Origin: Aspidiotus rigidus
Lineage: Eukaryota; Arthropoda; Insecta; Hemiptera; Diaspididae
Assembly (NCBI GenBank): GCA_035079385.1
Contig: JAVHKY010000054.1
Coordinates: 11,695,501 to 11,759,500, forward strand
Reading direction: 5' to 3'
DNA: 64,000 nt
Shown: piece by piece, positions 41,224 through 52,483 of the stretch
Layout of the letters: every line of letters begins with the position of its first letter
How positions within the stretch are numbered: the first letter of the stretch is position 1
The notes under the pieces: model-generated
The model's database searches: none
Told to the model about the DNA's origin: nothing
The model's input: only the letters and a program-made list of their open reading frames with translations
Program-made: the position numbers and the translations under genes

Positions 41224-41605
41224 AGGGAACCTGTTTTATGGAGGGCTTTTTGAGAAATTTGGCGTGCGCCGGGCGCCGTTCAGATAAAAACTTGGAAAAA
41301 TTTCGACTCTCGAGCCATATATGATAGGAGGGGGCCTTAGGAAAAATTTCGACTCTTGAGCTATATATGATAGGAGGGGGACTTGGAAGAATTTCGACTC
41401 TCGAGCCATATATAATAGGAGGGGACTTGGAAAAATGTCGACTCTCGAGCCATATATGATAGGAGGGGGCTTTGGAAAAATTTCAACTCTCAAGCTATAT
41501 ATGATAAGTGGGGGACGTGGAAAAATTTCGACTCTCGAGCTATATAAGATATGAAAGTTACTTGAAAAAATTTCAACTCTCGAGCCATCATATATAGCTG
41601 GAGAT
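41224..41605. repeat. ~45-bp satellite array, about seven units
   Basis: Unit ACTTGGAAAAATTTCGACTC + TCGAGCCATATATGATAGGA + GGGGG, with starts near 41298, 41342, 41390, 41433, 41477, 41522 and 41569. Begins after AACAGGGAACCTGTTTTATG. The long ORF on the - strand only reflects the repeat. Confidence 0.88.
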
Positions 41606-42640
41606 TCGAGAAAAATGTTGACTCTCAAACTATATTATACTAAGCTTACAATAGGTCTAGGCCTGTTTTATATTAGCTTTATCTAGGTCTAGGCTTCCTT
41701 GAATTTTCAATACCAAATCCCATTTGACTCATGAAACAGGTTTCCTGCGTTCCTCGTTTAACATCGTTAAGGAAGCCGTCGGTTTTCCTCTCGCTTCGCT
41801 CAAGAGATGAGGTCAAACCTCTTTTAAACTATACTCTCCCCTCCTTCGTCCTATAATTTCACGCCTCTCGCCTTCCGTCATTTTTTACCGGGAACCTGTT
41901 TTAGGGGATTTTTTGAGAAATTTGCCGTTTGCCGTCCCACAAAAAACTTGGAAAAATTTTGACTCCTATATCATGAATTCTCTGTTCCATATTACGACAC
42001 ATTTGTTCTTGCCCGTTGATGTATATTATCCGAAAGCGCTTGCTTATGAATTTTGAAATTAAATTAGGACTCTAGTAACCTGTGTGTTTTTGTGTTTTTT
42101 TTTTTTTTTTTGACTCCTATTGTATATAGTTTGGAGGATGAAAGTCTTTCAAGTACCCCTTCTATCATAATAGAGCCCGAGAGCCAAAATTTCTCGAAGT
42201 CTCCCTCATATCATATATAGCCCGGAGGTCGACATTTCTCAAGTATCCCTCATATCATATTAGGCTCGAGAGTCAGAATTTTTCTAAATCCTCTCCTATC
42301 ATATATAGCTCGAGAGTCAACTTTTTTCCTATCTCCCTCCCCCTATTATATTAGGCTCGAGAAAGGTTTTTTCCCCTCCTATCATATGTCGGCCGTGTGC
42401 CTTCTGGTGAAAAACTGAAAAATTGTTGACTCCTATATTGTATATAGCTTAGAGGAAGAAATCTTGTCCCCCTCCTATTATATATAGGTCGAGAGTCAAG
42501 AAAAATTTAGACTCTCGAACTACATTATACTAGGCTTATAGTAGGTTTAGGCCTTCTTTATAGTAGCTCTATACAAGGTTCAGGCTTCCTTGAATTCTCA
42601 ATACCAAAACCAATTAGACTCAAAACAGGTTCCCTGCGTT
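41606..42640. repeat. Rearranged pieces of block end, satellite and PLE 3' end
   Basis: Reversed block-end text (CTTCCTTGAATTTTCAATAC) at about 41695 and 42588; another AGGGAACCTGTTTTAGG at about 41890; the PLE-type CCCGTTGATG...CCGAAAGCGCTTG at 42011-42046; reversed satellite units at 42120-42500. Confidence 0.65.
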
Positions 42641-43080
42641 CCGAAAGTCGTCATTTTTACCTCAAAAACCGAAAGGCTGAATGACTTTTCCCTGAAAATT
42701 TTCTCCCGAAAATATGCTCCTGAACGTACACTTATCCTGAAAACATCATCCTGAGAAAAAAAAAAAAAAACTTGAACAGAAAAGAGCCTGAAAGTTATCC
42801 TGAAAAAAAAGTTTCTCAATGTGCATTAACCTGAAACCCAGAAATAATTTTTGGTGTACATTTACGCCGACCCGTGATTTGTTTCAAAATATCCGTTCAA
42901 CGCACGAGTCGGTGGATGTGGAAGAAGAAAAGGATTTTGACGAACGAATCAATCTCGTTTATTTCTGCTCCCCAATTTCTGAACTTCTCTCGATAATCGA
43001 GTATACGTCGAATCGCTATTTATCGTACTCGAGAGTGTAACGCCGTGCGCTGACGCATTCATCTTCAGTTCACCTTCTTA
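42641..43080. other. No gene; short TCCTGAAAA repeats
   Basis: Between 42680 and 42835 TCCTGAAAA/CCTGAAA recurs about eight times at roughly 14-25-nt spacing. Nothing else recognised. Confidence 0.5.
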
Positions 43081-43102
43081 CCCAGTGGAAGATACAACAA
43101 TC

Positions 43103-43500
43103 ATGGCAGCGAAACTAATACTAGGCACCAAGTTGCACATTGACGGCTATATTTACCATCGTGGTAGACTAGCGAAAGGCAAGCGATACTGGGACTGTCG
43201 GTGTTGAATCGGGAGAGTGTAAAGCGCGGGCTGTGACTAGTGAAGCCACAGAAGATGGAAAAGTAACCACCGTATACGAGGGACTGAAGGAACATCGAGA
43301 TGAGGCAACTGCAGAAGATCAAGCAGGACGCTGCTTCACGTCCTCAACAAACTCCCGCCCAACTCTTACGTTCTGAAGGCGTGTACAATAAGAAGGATTC
43401 GCTCAGCTAACCTTCCGCCGAACCCTCGAAAGCTGTCAAAACTGAGAGACCTTTCAGACACCGAATTGGGATTAGGAAAACGAATCAAAGCCATGCTTTA
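43103..43500 (+). pseudogene. FLYWCH zinc-finger domain, frameshifted
   Basis: From the ATG at 43103: LILGTKLHIDGYIYHRGRLA, then KGKRYWDCRC and a 1-nt frame change near 43204, then ESGECKARAVTSEATEDGKV and TTVYEGLKEHRDEA. This is the FLYWCH fold ('GY.Y....RGKRYW.C......C.AR...G....V..EH.H'). The second zinc-ligand histidine is missing (EHRDE). Frame continues basic (TIRRIRSANLPPNPRKLSKL) to a TAA at about 43500, as in insect FLYWCH/MULE transposon proteins. Confidence 0.75.
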
Positions 43501-45555
43501 AAAAAATAGTAGTACACTCAATCAAGTTGTCAGAGAGCATTGTTATTGAGTGTACTTTGTCAAGAAAAATTCATTCTCGGTTTTCAAGGTAAAAGATTCA
43601 GGAAAACCGGCGAAAACGTAACGACTCCATACTTTCGCAACTATGGTAGTAATAACGTTCTTACGTGCATCATCAGCATAAGTCATTGGTTCGGTGCTTC
43701 TTTGATGAAACATCAAATATTGGTTGAGAATGTCCGGCTGTTAAAACCGTTACTTCCTGAATGCCAACAAATGCATTGGCCACGACCTTAGTAGTATGGT
43801 TTCTTCACGAAAACCCTGGGTTTCGTCTGACTTCCAGGATTCGTAGGCCTTCTGATTCCACTATGGATTTAAGTCCTTAATTTTAATAAAGCGTCTATAC
43901 TGTGGAAAGTCCCTCACGGAAGATATTGACTTTAGCACTTTTCGTGAGCGCCGACAACTTAAGAACATATGTGTAGATCCTCGACCATAGCCTGTTACGA
44001 TCAATTGCCTCAATAAGTATTTTCTCGTGTTTTCTTTTTGTATTCGAACATAGAAAACCGGGACCGAAAGATACGATATTTTGTGAATTCTAATCAATTT
44101 CAGCTTTCTACCCAACCCTAGAAGCTCGAGAGAATTCATTCATGAAGAAGATTACTCACAAGATTTCCCACATTTATTAAGAATTGTATTACTGCCCTCG
44201 GATTACAAAAAAAGTTGAAAAAACCAGTTTTACGAAATCTTATAATTAAATCAGAAAAAAGTCAGCGTTTCAGTCTTAAAGCAGAATAGGAAATCGAACG
44301 ATCTATGAAATACCTCTGGCACGAGACTTGTTCGAATGATTATATTGCTCTTTCATGAAGGCTAGCTGACATTAGGTAGACCACATGTGTGTAGAACCAC
44401 TCGATGAACCAGTTCAAACTGGCTAAAACCGACTCAAAACTCATCTTCACGTCGCTCTGCGTGTTGATGGTGACGATGCGCCGTATTTCATACACGATTA
44501 CGGTGCTCGTATTTGTAAGTATCGTGTGGGTAAGTGTGCTTGCATTTTGTTCCTCACGAACAAGATAAATTACAAATTTTTTCGTCAACTTTCTAAATGT
44601 GCTTTTCACGTCATACGAGTTCAAAAAAAATTCAATTTATGCATAATGCTTAACTCCTAAACTAGGTATCAAGAATGGCTCCATTACTTACAGTGGCTGC
44701 ATAATATTTTCTCGGCCTCGCGTTGCTCATGAAGTTGAAAATCGTCAGTTTTAGACAAGTATCGGTAGGTTATAGTGATAAAAGTTATACTCGACCAACT
44801 ATATCAGAGCCGAGCAATTGTTGCAATCGGTCAAATGACCTACGACGAATCTGAACTATAACGGTACGATTTTGTGAAAATCGAATCGTGGACCATAGGT
44901 ATAGAAATAAATTTTTCATCGAACAGGTGGTCACCTACATTTTTTATACAGCGGTATAGAAATAAATCTTTTATTCTTCATTGTGTCTAGAACAGTTGAT
45001 GTTGGTTTCAACTTTTTATTTCTTTCTCGTCATTCAGTGACTCAAGTTCTACTTTAAATTACCAAACTATCGACCATTACTCACAAGAATGAAACGTAAT
45101 CGTTCTACTTAATTATGAACGAGTTATATATATATCGTTTACTACAGCAATAATTTATGAAGAAAATTTTTATGATGAGTTGTACACGCACTCGCGATCG
45201 CGTAGATGCGAGTTGTATGAAATTACAGATACAGCAAGGCCGTCATCTTGATCCGAAAGCCGAACAGTCTACGTGGAAAAACCTAGAAAAACTTCCCTTA
45301 TGCGGAAATATATTCGAATAAGTTGTCATAGAGAGCGGGGGAGGCTTCTTTTCTAAAGTTTTTAGCGAAAAAGAACCGCGAGTTTTGATTAAAATATCGA
45401 TAATGAATTCGATTAACGAGGTGATAACTCTGATTTCATCGATCCGTAGCCCCGATAAGGTCTAAGTCGACATTGTCCTAGGCTGAGAGGTCCACCCACA
45501 AGACACTATGAAATTAACCAAATGATAAGGAAATCAGTACCTTGTTCTTATAATG
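43501..45555. other. Unassigned region
   Basis: Several short ORFs (43540-43791 +; 44139-43861 - ; 44624-44340 -) without recognisable domains. The 17-nt GTTGCTCATGAAGTTGA at about 44723 also forms the end of the MITE at 51.1-51.5 kb. Confidence 0.4.
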
Positions 45556-46490
45556 TAAGCAGATTGAACCATGTCGACTGCAAATCGATTTCGATCTGAC
45601 GTCAATTCGACGTCATATAATTATCGACCCATTATTTCAATAAGTAGTCGACACAAATTCGACGTCGATTTACCGTCGAAATAGTTTCGGGGTACATCGA
45701 CCAGAAATCGATCATGGACATCGAAAATAAATTATAAAATTTCACTCGTCCCGAAATGAGGTAAATTTTAAATGGATACTGTTATGCCTACCTACTTTGA
45801 ATTGACGTCAAAATGCAGTCGATTCAAAGTACATGAGTTTTCGTTCACTTTACATCATTGTCGATAGGAGGACGATTTCGTGGCTCACCCGTCGACCGGG
45901 AGTTCGCTTCTCAAAAATACCTTCTTAAGCAACCATGAATACGTAACTTATATGCGAGTAGTGAAGTTACAAAAACAAACAGGTCGATAAGGAGTCTATT
46001 TTTTGTCGACTGAAAATCGACGTTGATTTCGAATTTTTTATCGACCAGAAGTCGACTCAATTTTGACGCCGACAATGAGTCGACCTACAGTCGATCATTA
46101 CAGCCTAATTAAATCGACTGAAAATCGACTTTGATTTCAAGTCGACTCCAAGTCAACAATGAAAATATTCTAGTCGTTCGATAATCGACCATTTGTTGCC
46201 GTTGACATGGGATGCACCGATTGTTCACATTTCACTCATATTGATCTCATTTTTGATAGCCTAAGAATCGATGTTGAAATGCAGTCAACACAAAATGTTT
46301 TGTGAGTCGACGATATGTCAACTTCAAATCGACGTCATTATGCAGTCGATTTACCTTTTAAAATCGACTGTTCTCATGGACATCGGTAACGATGTCGATT
46401 TGATATAGAATTTTAGTCGACCTTGAGTCGATTTGCGACATTGCCTACGACCCGAAATCGATCCTAAATCGATGGTCGACAAGTGTAAGT
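45555..46490. repeat. TCGA-dense segment
   Basis: Dozens of TCGA/GTCGAC/AATCGAT words (e.g. AATCGACGTC, AGTCGATTTAC, AAATCGATC) crowd about 930 bp. No strict period and no long ORF. Compositionally unlike its neighbours. Confidence 0.7.
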
Positions 46491-48185
46491 TGACCCAGCT
46501 TTAACCCACCCTGAAAAAAAAAACTGGGTATGCGGATGCGACCAATTTTATAGCATAGAAATCACAAGTCCTAATCCTTGCTAGCACTGTCGTGGAGTAG
46601 TTTATTCTGGGCCACCAAGAGTCAAATGGGGCCCAGATTCTCTCTCCTAATTTCTTTATGATTCCGGGTCCCTAAGAGAGCCATGGCCTCATTGAAGGAA
46701 TAAGTTGTGTTGGTGTCGCTAATGTGAAAAGTAGGGTAAGCACGTGGAGTAAATAGAATGTAATCTTATGGATGGCTGCTACTGGATCAGGTTTTGGATC
46801 GTAGCATTACAGAAGGATAATTATTACTTTTGAGTAAGGAAAATCATTAAAGAACGATTCAATCGCACAGCTGCCAGAAAAAAGGAAAATTGAGTAATGT
46901 CATACTGGCTTACATGTTTTAGGGCGCGTAACTAGCTCGTCGAGCCCCCGGAAACTCCAACTAATGTTCAAACTTTTAAGAATTTTCTCGCAAGGTCCAT
47001 AAAACCCGCGCGTGGGTCTTTTCTGGCCGGGCTAGCACGACACTGAATAAATGCTTACGTTTTCACCTTCCGCTAATTGAAAAATTACAAATAAATCAAG
47101 CAATAATCCAATCAGGAGTGTCTAAATATTTATATTAAGGGCAGTGTCAAAAGAAGACCGCAGAATATGCCTCCAATTACAGCAATGGAAAATCGAATAA
47201 AGAAATAAATAAAAAGTTGTAGAACAATATTAGAGAAAAAAATAAATTTGAGTTCGAGAACAGGGGAGAAAACGAGTAATAGCGGAGAACAATTGGATTT
47301 CTAAGGAAAACAATTCTGAGAAAGATAATCGTGTTTAACCACCAGGGATGCCAAAAATATGTAGCGTCGTAAATTACAAGAATGTAGAACACTGGGGAAA
47401 ATCTACCTCGAACACTGGACCAAGCCAAGAAGAGGGTCCCATTATCAGCGGGAGAATAAACACAAGGATACCAGGATATCTTTAAATTTTGTAAGCAGCT
47501 AAAAATGATCAAAACCCTGCCAAAAGAATAAATTTTGTAAAAAGTTTTGATTCAGTCTCAGAGAGAAACTGCAGAAGTCCCGGATGTAATAGTGATCGTA
47601 CAATATTTGTGCTTTCGGGGGTGGAAATTGCTCGCAGTTAATTAGGACCCAACCCCTAGCTGAATTTAGAGGGTATAACGCAAAATAAAATGAATAAAAC
47701 GTAAATGAGCGAAAGAGAAAAGTGAAATTTATTCGAAGACCGGCACTCCACGAATAAAATAAAGACAAATGAAAAATAAAGAATTCGAGTGAGTAAAAAT
47801 ACTTATAAGTAAAAACTCTCGGACCATAAAGTAAAAAGGAATTAATTTTGGAATCAGAAGTTGGGTGATTAAGAACACAAAATCAAAGGTACATATACTA
47901 GTACGCAGCTCCGAAAGCAAGTTGTGCACAATGCGACGATCCGAAAGATGAAAATAAAGATTAACCCTTCATTCCGGGAAAAGGATAGAAGAAAGTTCCA
48001 AAGATTTTTAATCAAATAAATGTAAGCCTAAAATTAAAATAGAAATGGTCTCGAAAACGAGGAGGATTAATCAATAAAATAAAATAATACGTATTACTGA
48101 AAAAAAGAAAATGCGTAAAGGAAAAACAAAATAGAATTGAGACACCAAAAGGCGCTCCAAGCTAAGAAGGAGAAGAAAATGAGAC
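46491..48185. other. Unassigned A-rich region
   Basis: A-rich on the + strand, with several Phe/Leu-rich frames on the - strand that look like composition effects. No domain recognised. Confidence 0.4.
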
Positions 48186-48210
48186 TCTGTTTAATGAGAA
48201 GAGTGTTACT

Positions 48211-48498
48211 GACGTAAGCACTCCCCCTCCAACACTTCCGCAGCAGCAGTTCTATCCTCGACTGGTCAACCTTTCAACAACCAGGTTCCAGCAAGATGAA
48301 GAGGATTTACTGAAAAAAAGCCTGAAGATCGCTCTTCCTCCTCCCTTCGAGGAGAAAGCCTCAACTAATTTGATCGCCGACTTATCGATGCACGCGAAGG
48401 TTGAGACAATAGCTACCCAGTGCCAAAAGGTCATCTCATCCACCCCAAAAGAGCCGATTCCCCGACCAGTTCGCCGTACCGCCGATACCAAACTTTGA
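48211..48498 (+). pseudogene. PLE-like N-terminal fragment (third lineage)
   Basis: Frame through 48241 reads FYPRLVNLSTTRFQQDEEDL, LKKSLKIALPPPFEE, ASTNLIADLSMHAKVETIAT. It aligns with PLE2's FHPRVINNSQMEFGNDELNL/LEKGLKFSLPP/ALANVVADL, the region just before the RT in Penelope-like elements. It is too diverged to come from PLE1 or PLE2. Ends at TGA 48496. Confidence 0.65.
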
Positions 48499-48628
48499 TG
48501 AGATGAACTACAACAATTATCGAGTAGGGAAATATGAGAATTGCCACATGTCATTTCTTTTTGCGAGGAGTTCGACGTCTCCTTTTCGATGATGCGAGAT
48601 TTAATTGACTCGGGAAATTAGGGTTGAA

Positions 48629-48781
48629 TTGGGACCGGGCAGCGCTAGAATCGCACGTTTGAAGGATCTAATTCTACACACTAACACATGGATTCTACGT
48701 AGAACACATTCGAAATTCCCTGTTTTCCTCATCAAAAAATGCGAAACGATGCTAGCGCCACTATAATTTGCCCGGTCCCAA
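48629..48781. mobile_element. 153-bp MITE with 13-bp perfect terminal inverted repeats
   Basis: Ends TTGGGACCGGGCA (48629-48641) and TGCCCGGTCCCAA (48769-48781). The GCGCTAG/GCTAGCGC text just inside extends the symmetry imperfectly. Non-coding. No clear target duplication. Confidence 0.75.
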
Positions 48782-49635
48782 TAGTCAGTCTTGAAAGTCG
48801 AGGAGCACGTGGAAGTAGAATATGTAAACGTGAGTGCACCTCGTGAACTTCAGGGGGGGAGAACTAGGTATTAGTTTAAAAAAGAGATGAAGAAATCAAG
48901 ATTTTAAATGATGAAACACGGGGGACAGCAAAAAATCGACAAGTGCAACATATCTTCCTCACTTCCCTTATATTAGGATGCAACGGTTAACGGGGTATAA
49001 AGTTTTTAAAGAGAGAAAAAAATCAGTGAAAAAAAAGTTATAATAGTTTAGGAGGAACTATGGTCCGGAGAGAATTGGGATGTCAAAACAGATTGTTACT
49101 AGAAAAAGAAAAGAAGTTGAAATCGGCTATTCGACGCCAGCTACTGTCGCGAAAGAAATTCGAACAAGAATTTTGAGACGCTACACAATATAGCCTTGTA
49201 CGCTGTATCTTAGTATTCTGTATGTTGGGTTAACTAGTTCACCCCCCCCCCCCTTTAGTATAATAGAGCTTGGTATGATGTACGTTAGGCTAGGAAACAT
49301 TTCAATAACGAGATCGGTGGGTATCGTAAATCCCAAGACAAAATTCTATTGTAGATAATGCCAGCCTAGTATTATGTAGATTATGTACTATTCTAGATAA
49401 CCCGAGTAGAACACGTCCAAGCCTAAATAAGACACTTTTCCAAATGATAACACTACGTTTAGGCGAATTTATATTGATAATCTCCCCAAATAGACCCCGA
49501 GATAACATTTCCTCGAATGCGAATTTCAAAAATCCGTACCTTAGTGTCTGCACTCGTAAATTTCGGAGAAAAATCAGTGCAAACACATAAGATACTCACG
49601 GGTTCTTTAACGGAGTTAAATGGGTGACCCCACAT
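48782..49635. other. Unassigned; contains a block-start fragment
   Basis: Nothing coding recognised. CTCACGGGTTCTTTAACGGA and GTTAAATG at about 49598-49622 match the start of blocks B and C and stop abruptly at GGGTGACCCC. A C-run lies near 49240. Confidence 0.5.
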
Positions 49636-49675
49636 TTCGTCCAAATAGTCCATAGGCCATAATAGAAAATAGTGG

Positions 49676-50253
49676 TTTTTGGTACCACTTGGGGGGACAA
49701 AGCGTCACTTTGGGATACGTTAGTAGGGGTGATACTTGGCATAAAAAACGATAATAGACATCTGAGAAGAGCAGCTTTCCAAAATGGCGGCCAATTTAAA
49801 AATGGCGAATCGGTCTTCTGGTAAAAGGCGAATAACTCATATTGTGTGGGTCAAATTTTCTACTTTTCTTTTTTTAAATAAAAGAAAATAAGGCCCCGAA
49901 TAATACATCCAACTTTCTAGCTCCCAAAAATCAATGTTTTGCAAATATCTTGAAAAATTGGCCACCAATCATGAAAAGTTACAGATAAAAAATATTCCTC
50001 GTGAAATTTGTTATAAAAAATACCTTACAAACTTTGATATGCGTCCAATTATCAGCTTAAAAAGTTCGTCGAAAGTTGGGAGCTTTGGGAAAAAGTCAAT
50101 TTTTCAGCAATAAATATCTAAAAAATCAAACACGAATGAAATAAAATTTCAAACAAAAACTATTATTGAAAAATTGTAACTGCAAAATAGATTGACTAAA
50201 CTATCATCCAAACTTTGTCGAAAGTTCTGAGTTTTTGGACGGAAATCGATTAT
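49676..50253. repeat. Left ~580-bp terminal inverted repeat of a ~5.15-kb element
   Basis: Begins at GGTACCACTTGGGGGGACAA; interior includes CTGAGAAGAGCAGCTTTCCA and GGCGAATCGGTCTTCTGG. Reverse copy at 54205-54825. Confidence 0.85.
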
Positions 50254-50521
50254 TCTAGAGTGTCCAGTTTGTCACTTTTGAGTGACTTGGTCACTTTTTT
50301 AGGCTTCAGTCATTTTTAGGCCCTTTTTAAAGAAAATAGTCACTTTTTCATCCATACTTGAAAATCACAAGTTTTTCCGGTGTTGACATCACTTGGTATG
50401 TGTTTGACCGCGGGTCTTTCTTTCTTTCTTTTTTCTATCTGGTACCCTCGTATCTCGCTTCCCATACCACTTGAAGCCTTTTTTTTTTTTTTTTTTTTGA
50501 TAATGCACTTACTTTTTGGAC

Positions 50522-50921
50522 CAGACGATGCCGCTGCAACAAGGGCACATAGGCCTATGTGCCCTTTTTGCGGCCATCATTTAATTCGATAATTTGATCC
50601 TTCAACTACAATCTGGTGAAGTTTCGAAGCAATCAAGGACGTATTCGCGAAGAAAATTGATTTTTGTTTTTCATTTTGGGGATCTTTTGTTAAGTTTTTC
50701 ATTTTTTCTGTCTTGGTTAAAATGGTGAAGTTCCGGAATTTCAGAGAGGTTTTGATCCCCTCTCCCCCTGTGCTTCTCAATCTAAAAACTTATTAGTGCA
50801 ACCACGAACCCATATTACTTGAAAGAAGAAAGTGGAAGGTAAACAAACTATGAACTTTGAACGCATTTTTCTCAAAACTACGTTTTTTGCCATGTGCCCT
50901 TGTTGCAGCGGCACCGTCTGA
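50522..50921. mobile_element. 400-bp inverted-repeat element with internal 26-bp perfect palindrome
   Basis: Ends CAGACGATGCCGCTGCAACA and, in reverse, CAGACGGTGCCGCTGCAACA, each followed by AGGGCACAT. The left arm abuts a perfect palindrome at 50541-50566 (half-site AAGGGCACATAGG). Transposon superfamily not identified. Confidence 0.7.
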
Positions 50922-51122
50922 GCGTTTCCTTCTTTTCATCAGTCTAATTATTATAATTTATTAACAAAAAAATGTTTTGGGACCCACCGTTTGCATCATA
51001 CATATTTTTAACTAAAAATAATTCAAATATGCCACTCCGCAGACGGGCCACTTGGCCTAATCGTGTTCACGGAAACGACGGCGACAATTAAATATTAAAA
51101 AAAAAAAAAAAAACACTCAGCT

Positions 51123-51508
51123 GTTGCTCATGAAGTTGATTGAATTGACTTTATCGTAAGTGAACTGAAAAGAAAAAACAAGAGTTTGAATCAAAAAAGT
51201 CTGTAGTTACCAAACAAAATATTCAATCATTTTGTAATCAAACACTCATAATATGTAAAATCTTACAGCAGCAATATAGTATTCACTTATATAGAACGCA
51301 ATAGTAGAGGCTGTTTGTTCCTAATATAATGAAAAACTGAATAACTAAGTGATTGTATCACTCATGAGGAAGCGTAAGGTTATAAGAGTTTGTAGGATAC
51401 GGGGATGTTGCTGTAAGATTTTACACGGTGTTTTCAATTCAAACTCTTGTGTTTTTCTTTTTAGTTCAGTTATGATAAACTCAATTCAATCAACTTCATG
51501 AGCAACAC
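51123..51508. mobile_element. ~385-bp MITE with ~65-bp inverted ends
   Basis: GTTGCTCATGAAGTTGATTG at the left and its reverse CAATCAACTTCATGAGCAAC at the right. The arms extend over AATTGA..TTATC and GTTTTTTCTTTT-type text to CAAGAGTTTGAA. Non-coding. Confidence 0.8.
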
Positions 51509-51525
51509 CGGATTCTTTTTTTAAA

Positions 51526-52483
51526 TCTAATATATAAAGCAGAAAGTTTGTCCGTCTGTCTGTCGTCCTGTCCGTTTATAACTCGAGAACTACTGGGCCG
51601 ATCGCTTTCAAACTTTCAGGATATATTGTCCTCATCCCAGAGCAGCACATAGACTCATAAAAATAAAAATTTGACGGGGAGGTGCTGAGTAATTTCAAAA
51701 AAGGGCGAAAACAATGACTTTTTTCAATATAAAAAAACGTGGTGGTGTAGCTTGCCATGTACGTTAGACCTACGCGCGTTGAGTGGCGCAGTTTCGAGAA
51801 TTGAATTATTGTGATAACTCGAGTATAACTCATTTTTATGAAAAATTGAAGAGAACAAAAATTGTAGCCCCTGTAATTTCCTTTCGAATGAGCCCGGTTC
51901 CAGATTTTTAGGAGGAAATTTTGTGACTACAGTATTCGCTGTACTTCCATACTAAGCAAGTTATTTTATTCACAGTTTTAAAAACACCTACATAAAGGAT
52001 TTTACATCCGGTATCTCATACAAGAACCAATGTCTAGACACGGTGCGCACTGCGTATGGGCTAGCGGAAATTACCCTTTTTTTTACCTGTTGTCCGTGTG
52101 TTTTCTTAGGGACTGGCAAAATGTCAATGGATTTGTCTGTATTCTGCTGCGATGAATACAGGCTTCACGCGTTAAGTCAGCTCTCAAGTGAATTAGTGTG
52201 TAAAAAATTTAATTTGGTGATTTTATTTTTGTGCGACTCGGAACTTTGATATATTTTTATAAGTATAGTCGCAGTTTTTGGTGTCTATTTTCTTATTTTT
52301 GAACTGAATAGTTGTGAATTTTGCAAAACTCTTTCCACTGTTTCTTTTTTAAAAATTCATCTGAATTCCAAGATACCTACAAAACACACATACCTACAAG
52401 ATACAGATACCTATAAAACACAGATATCTACTCAACACACAGCTAGCGGTCAGGCGCGCCGGAGGCGTGTCGCCAACCGCTAG
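51526..52483 (+). mobile_element. Helitron-like non-autonomous element, copy 1
   Basis: Starts TCTAATATATAAAGCAGAAA directly after an A and ends with a GC-rich hairpin (AGCGGTCAGGCGC...CAACCGCTAG) whose last bases are CTAG. TC start, hairpin, CTRR end and A|T insertion without target duplication are Helitron hallmarks. No Rep/helicase gene. Abuts copy 2 directly. Confidence 0.8.

Noticed and set aside
41236..41628. 130-codon ORF on the - strand (repeated IIYGSRVEIFPS)
   Set aside because: Direct translation of the 45-bp satellite.
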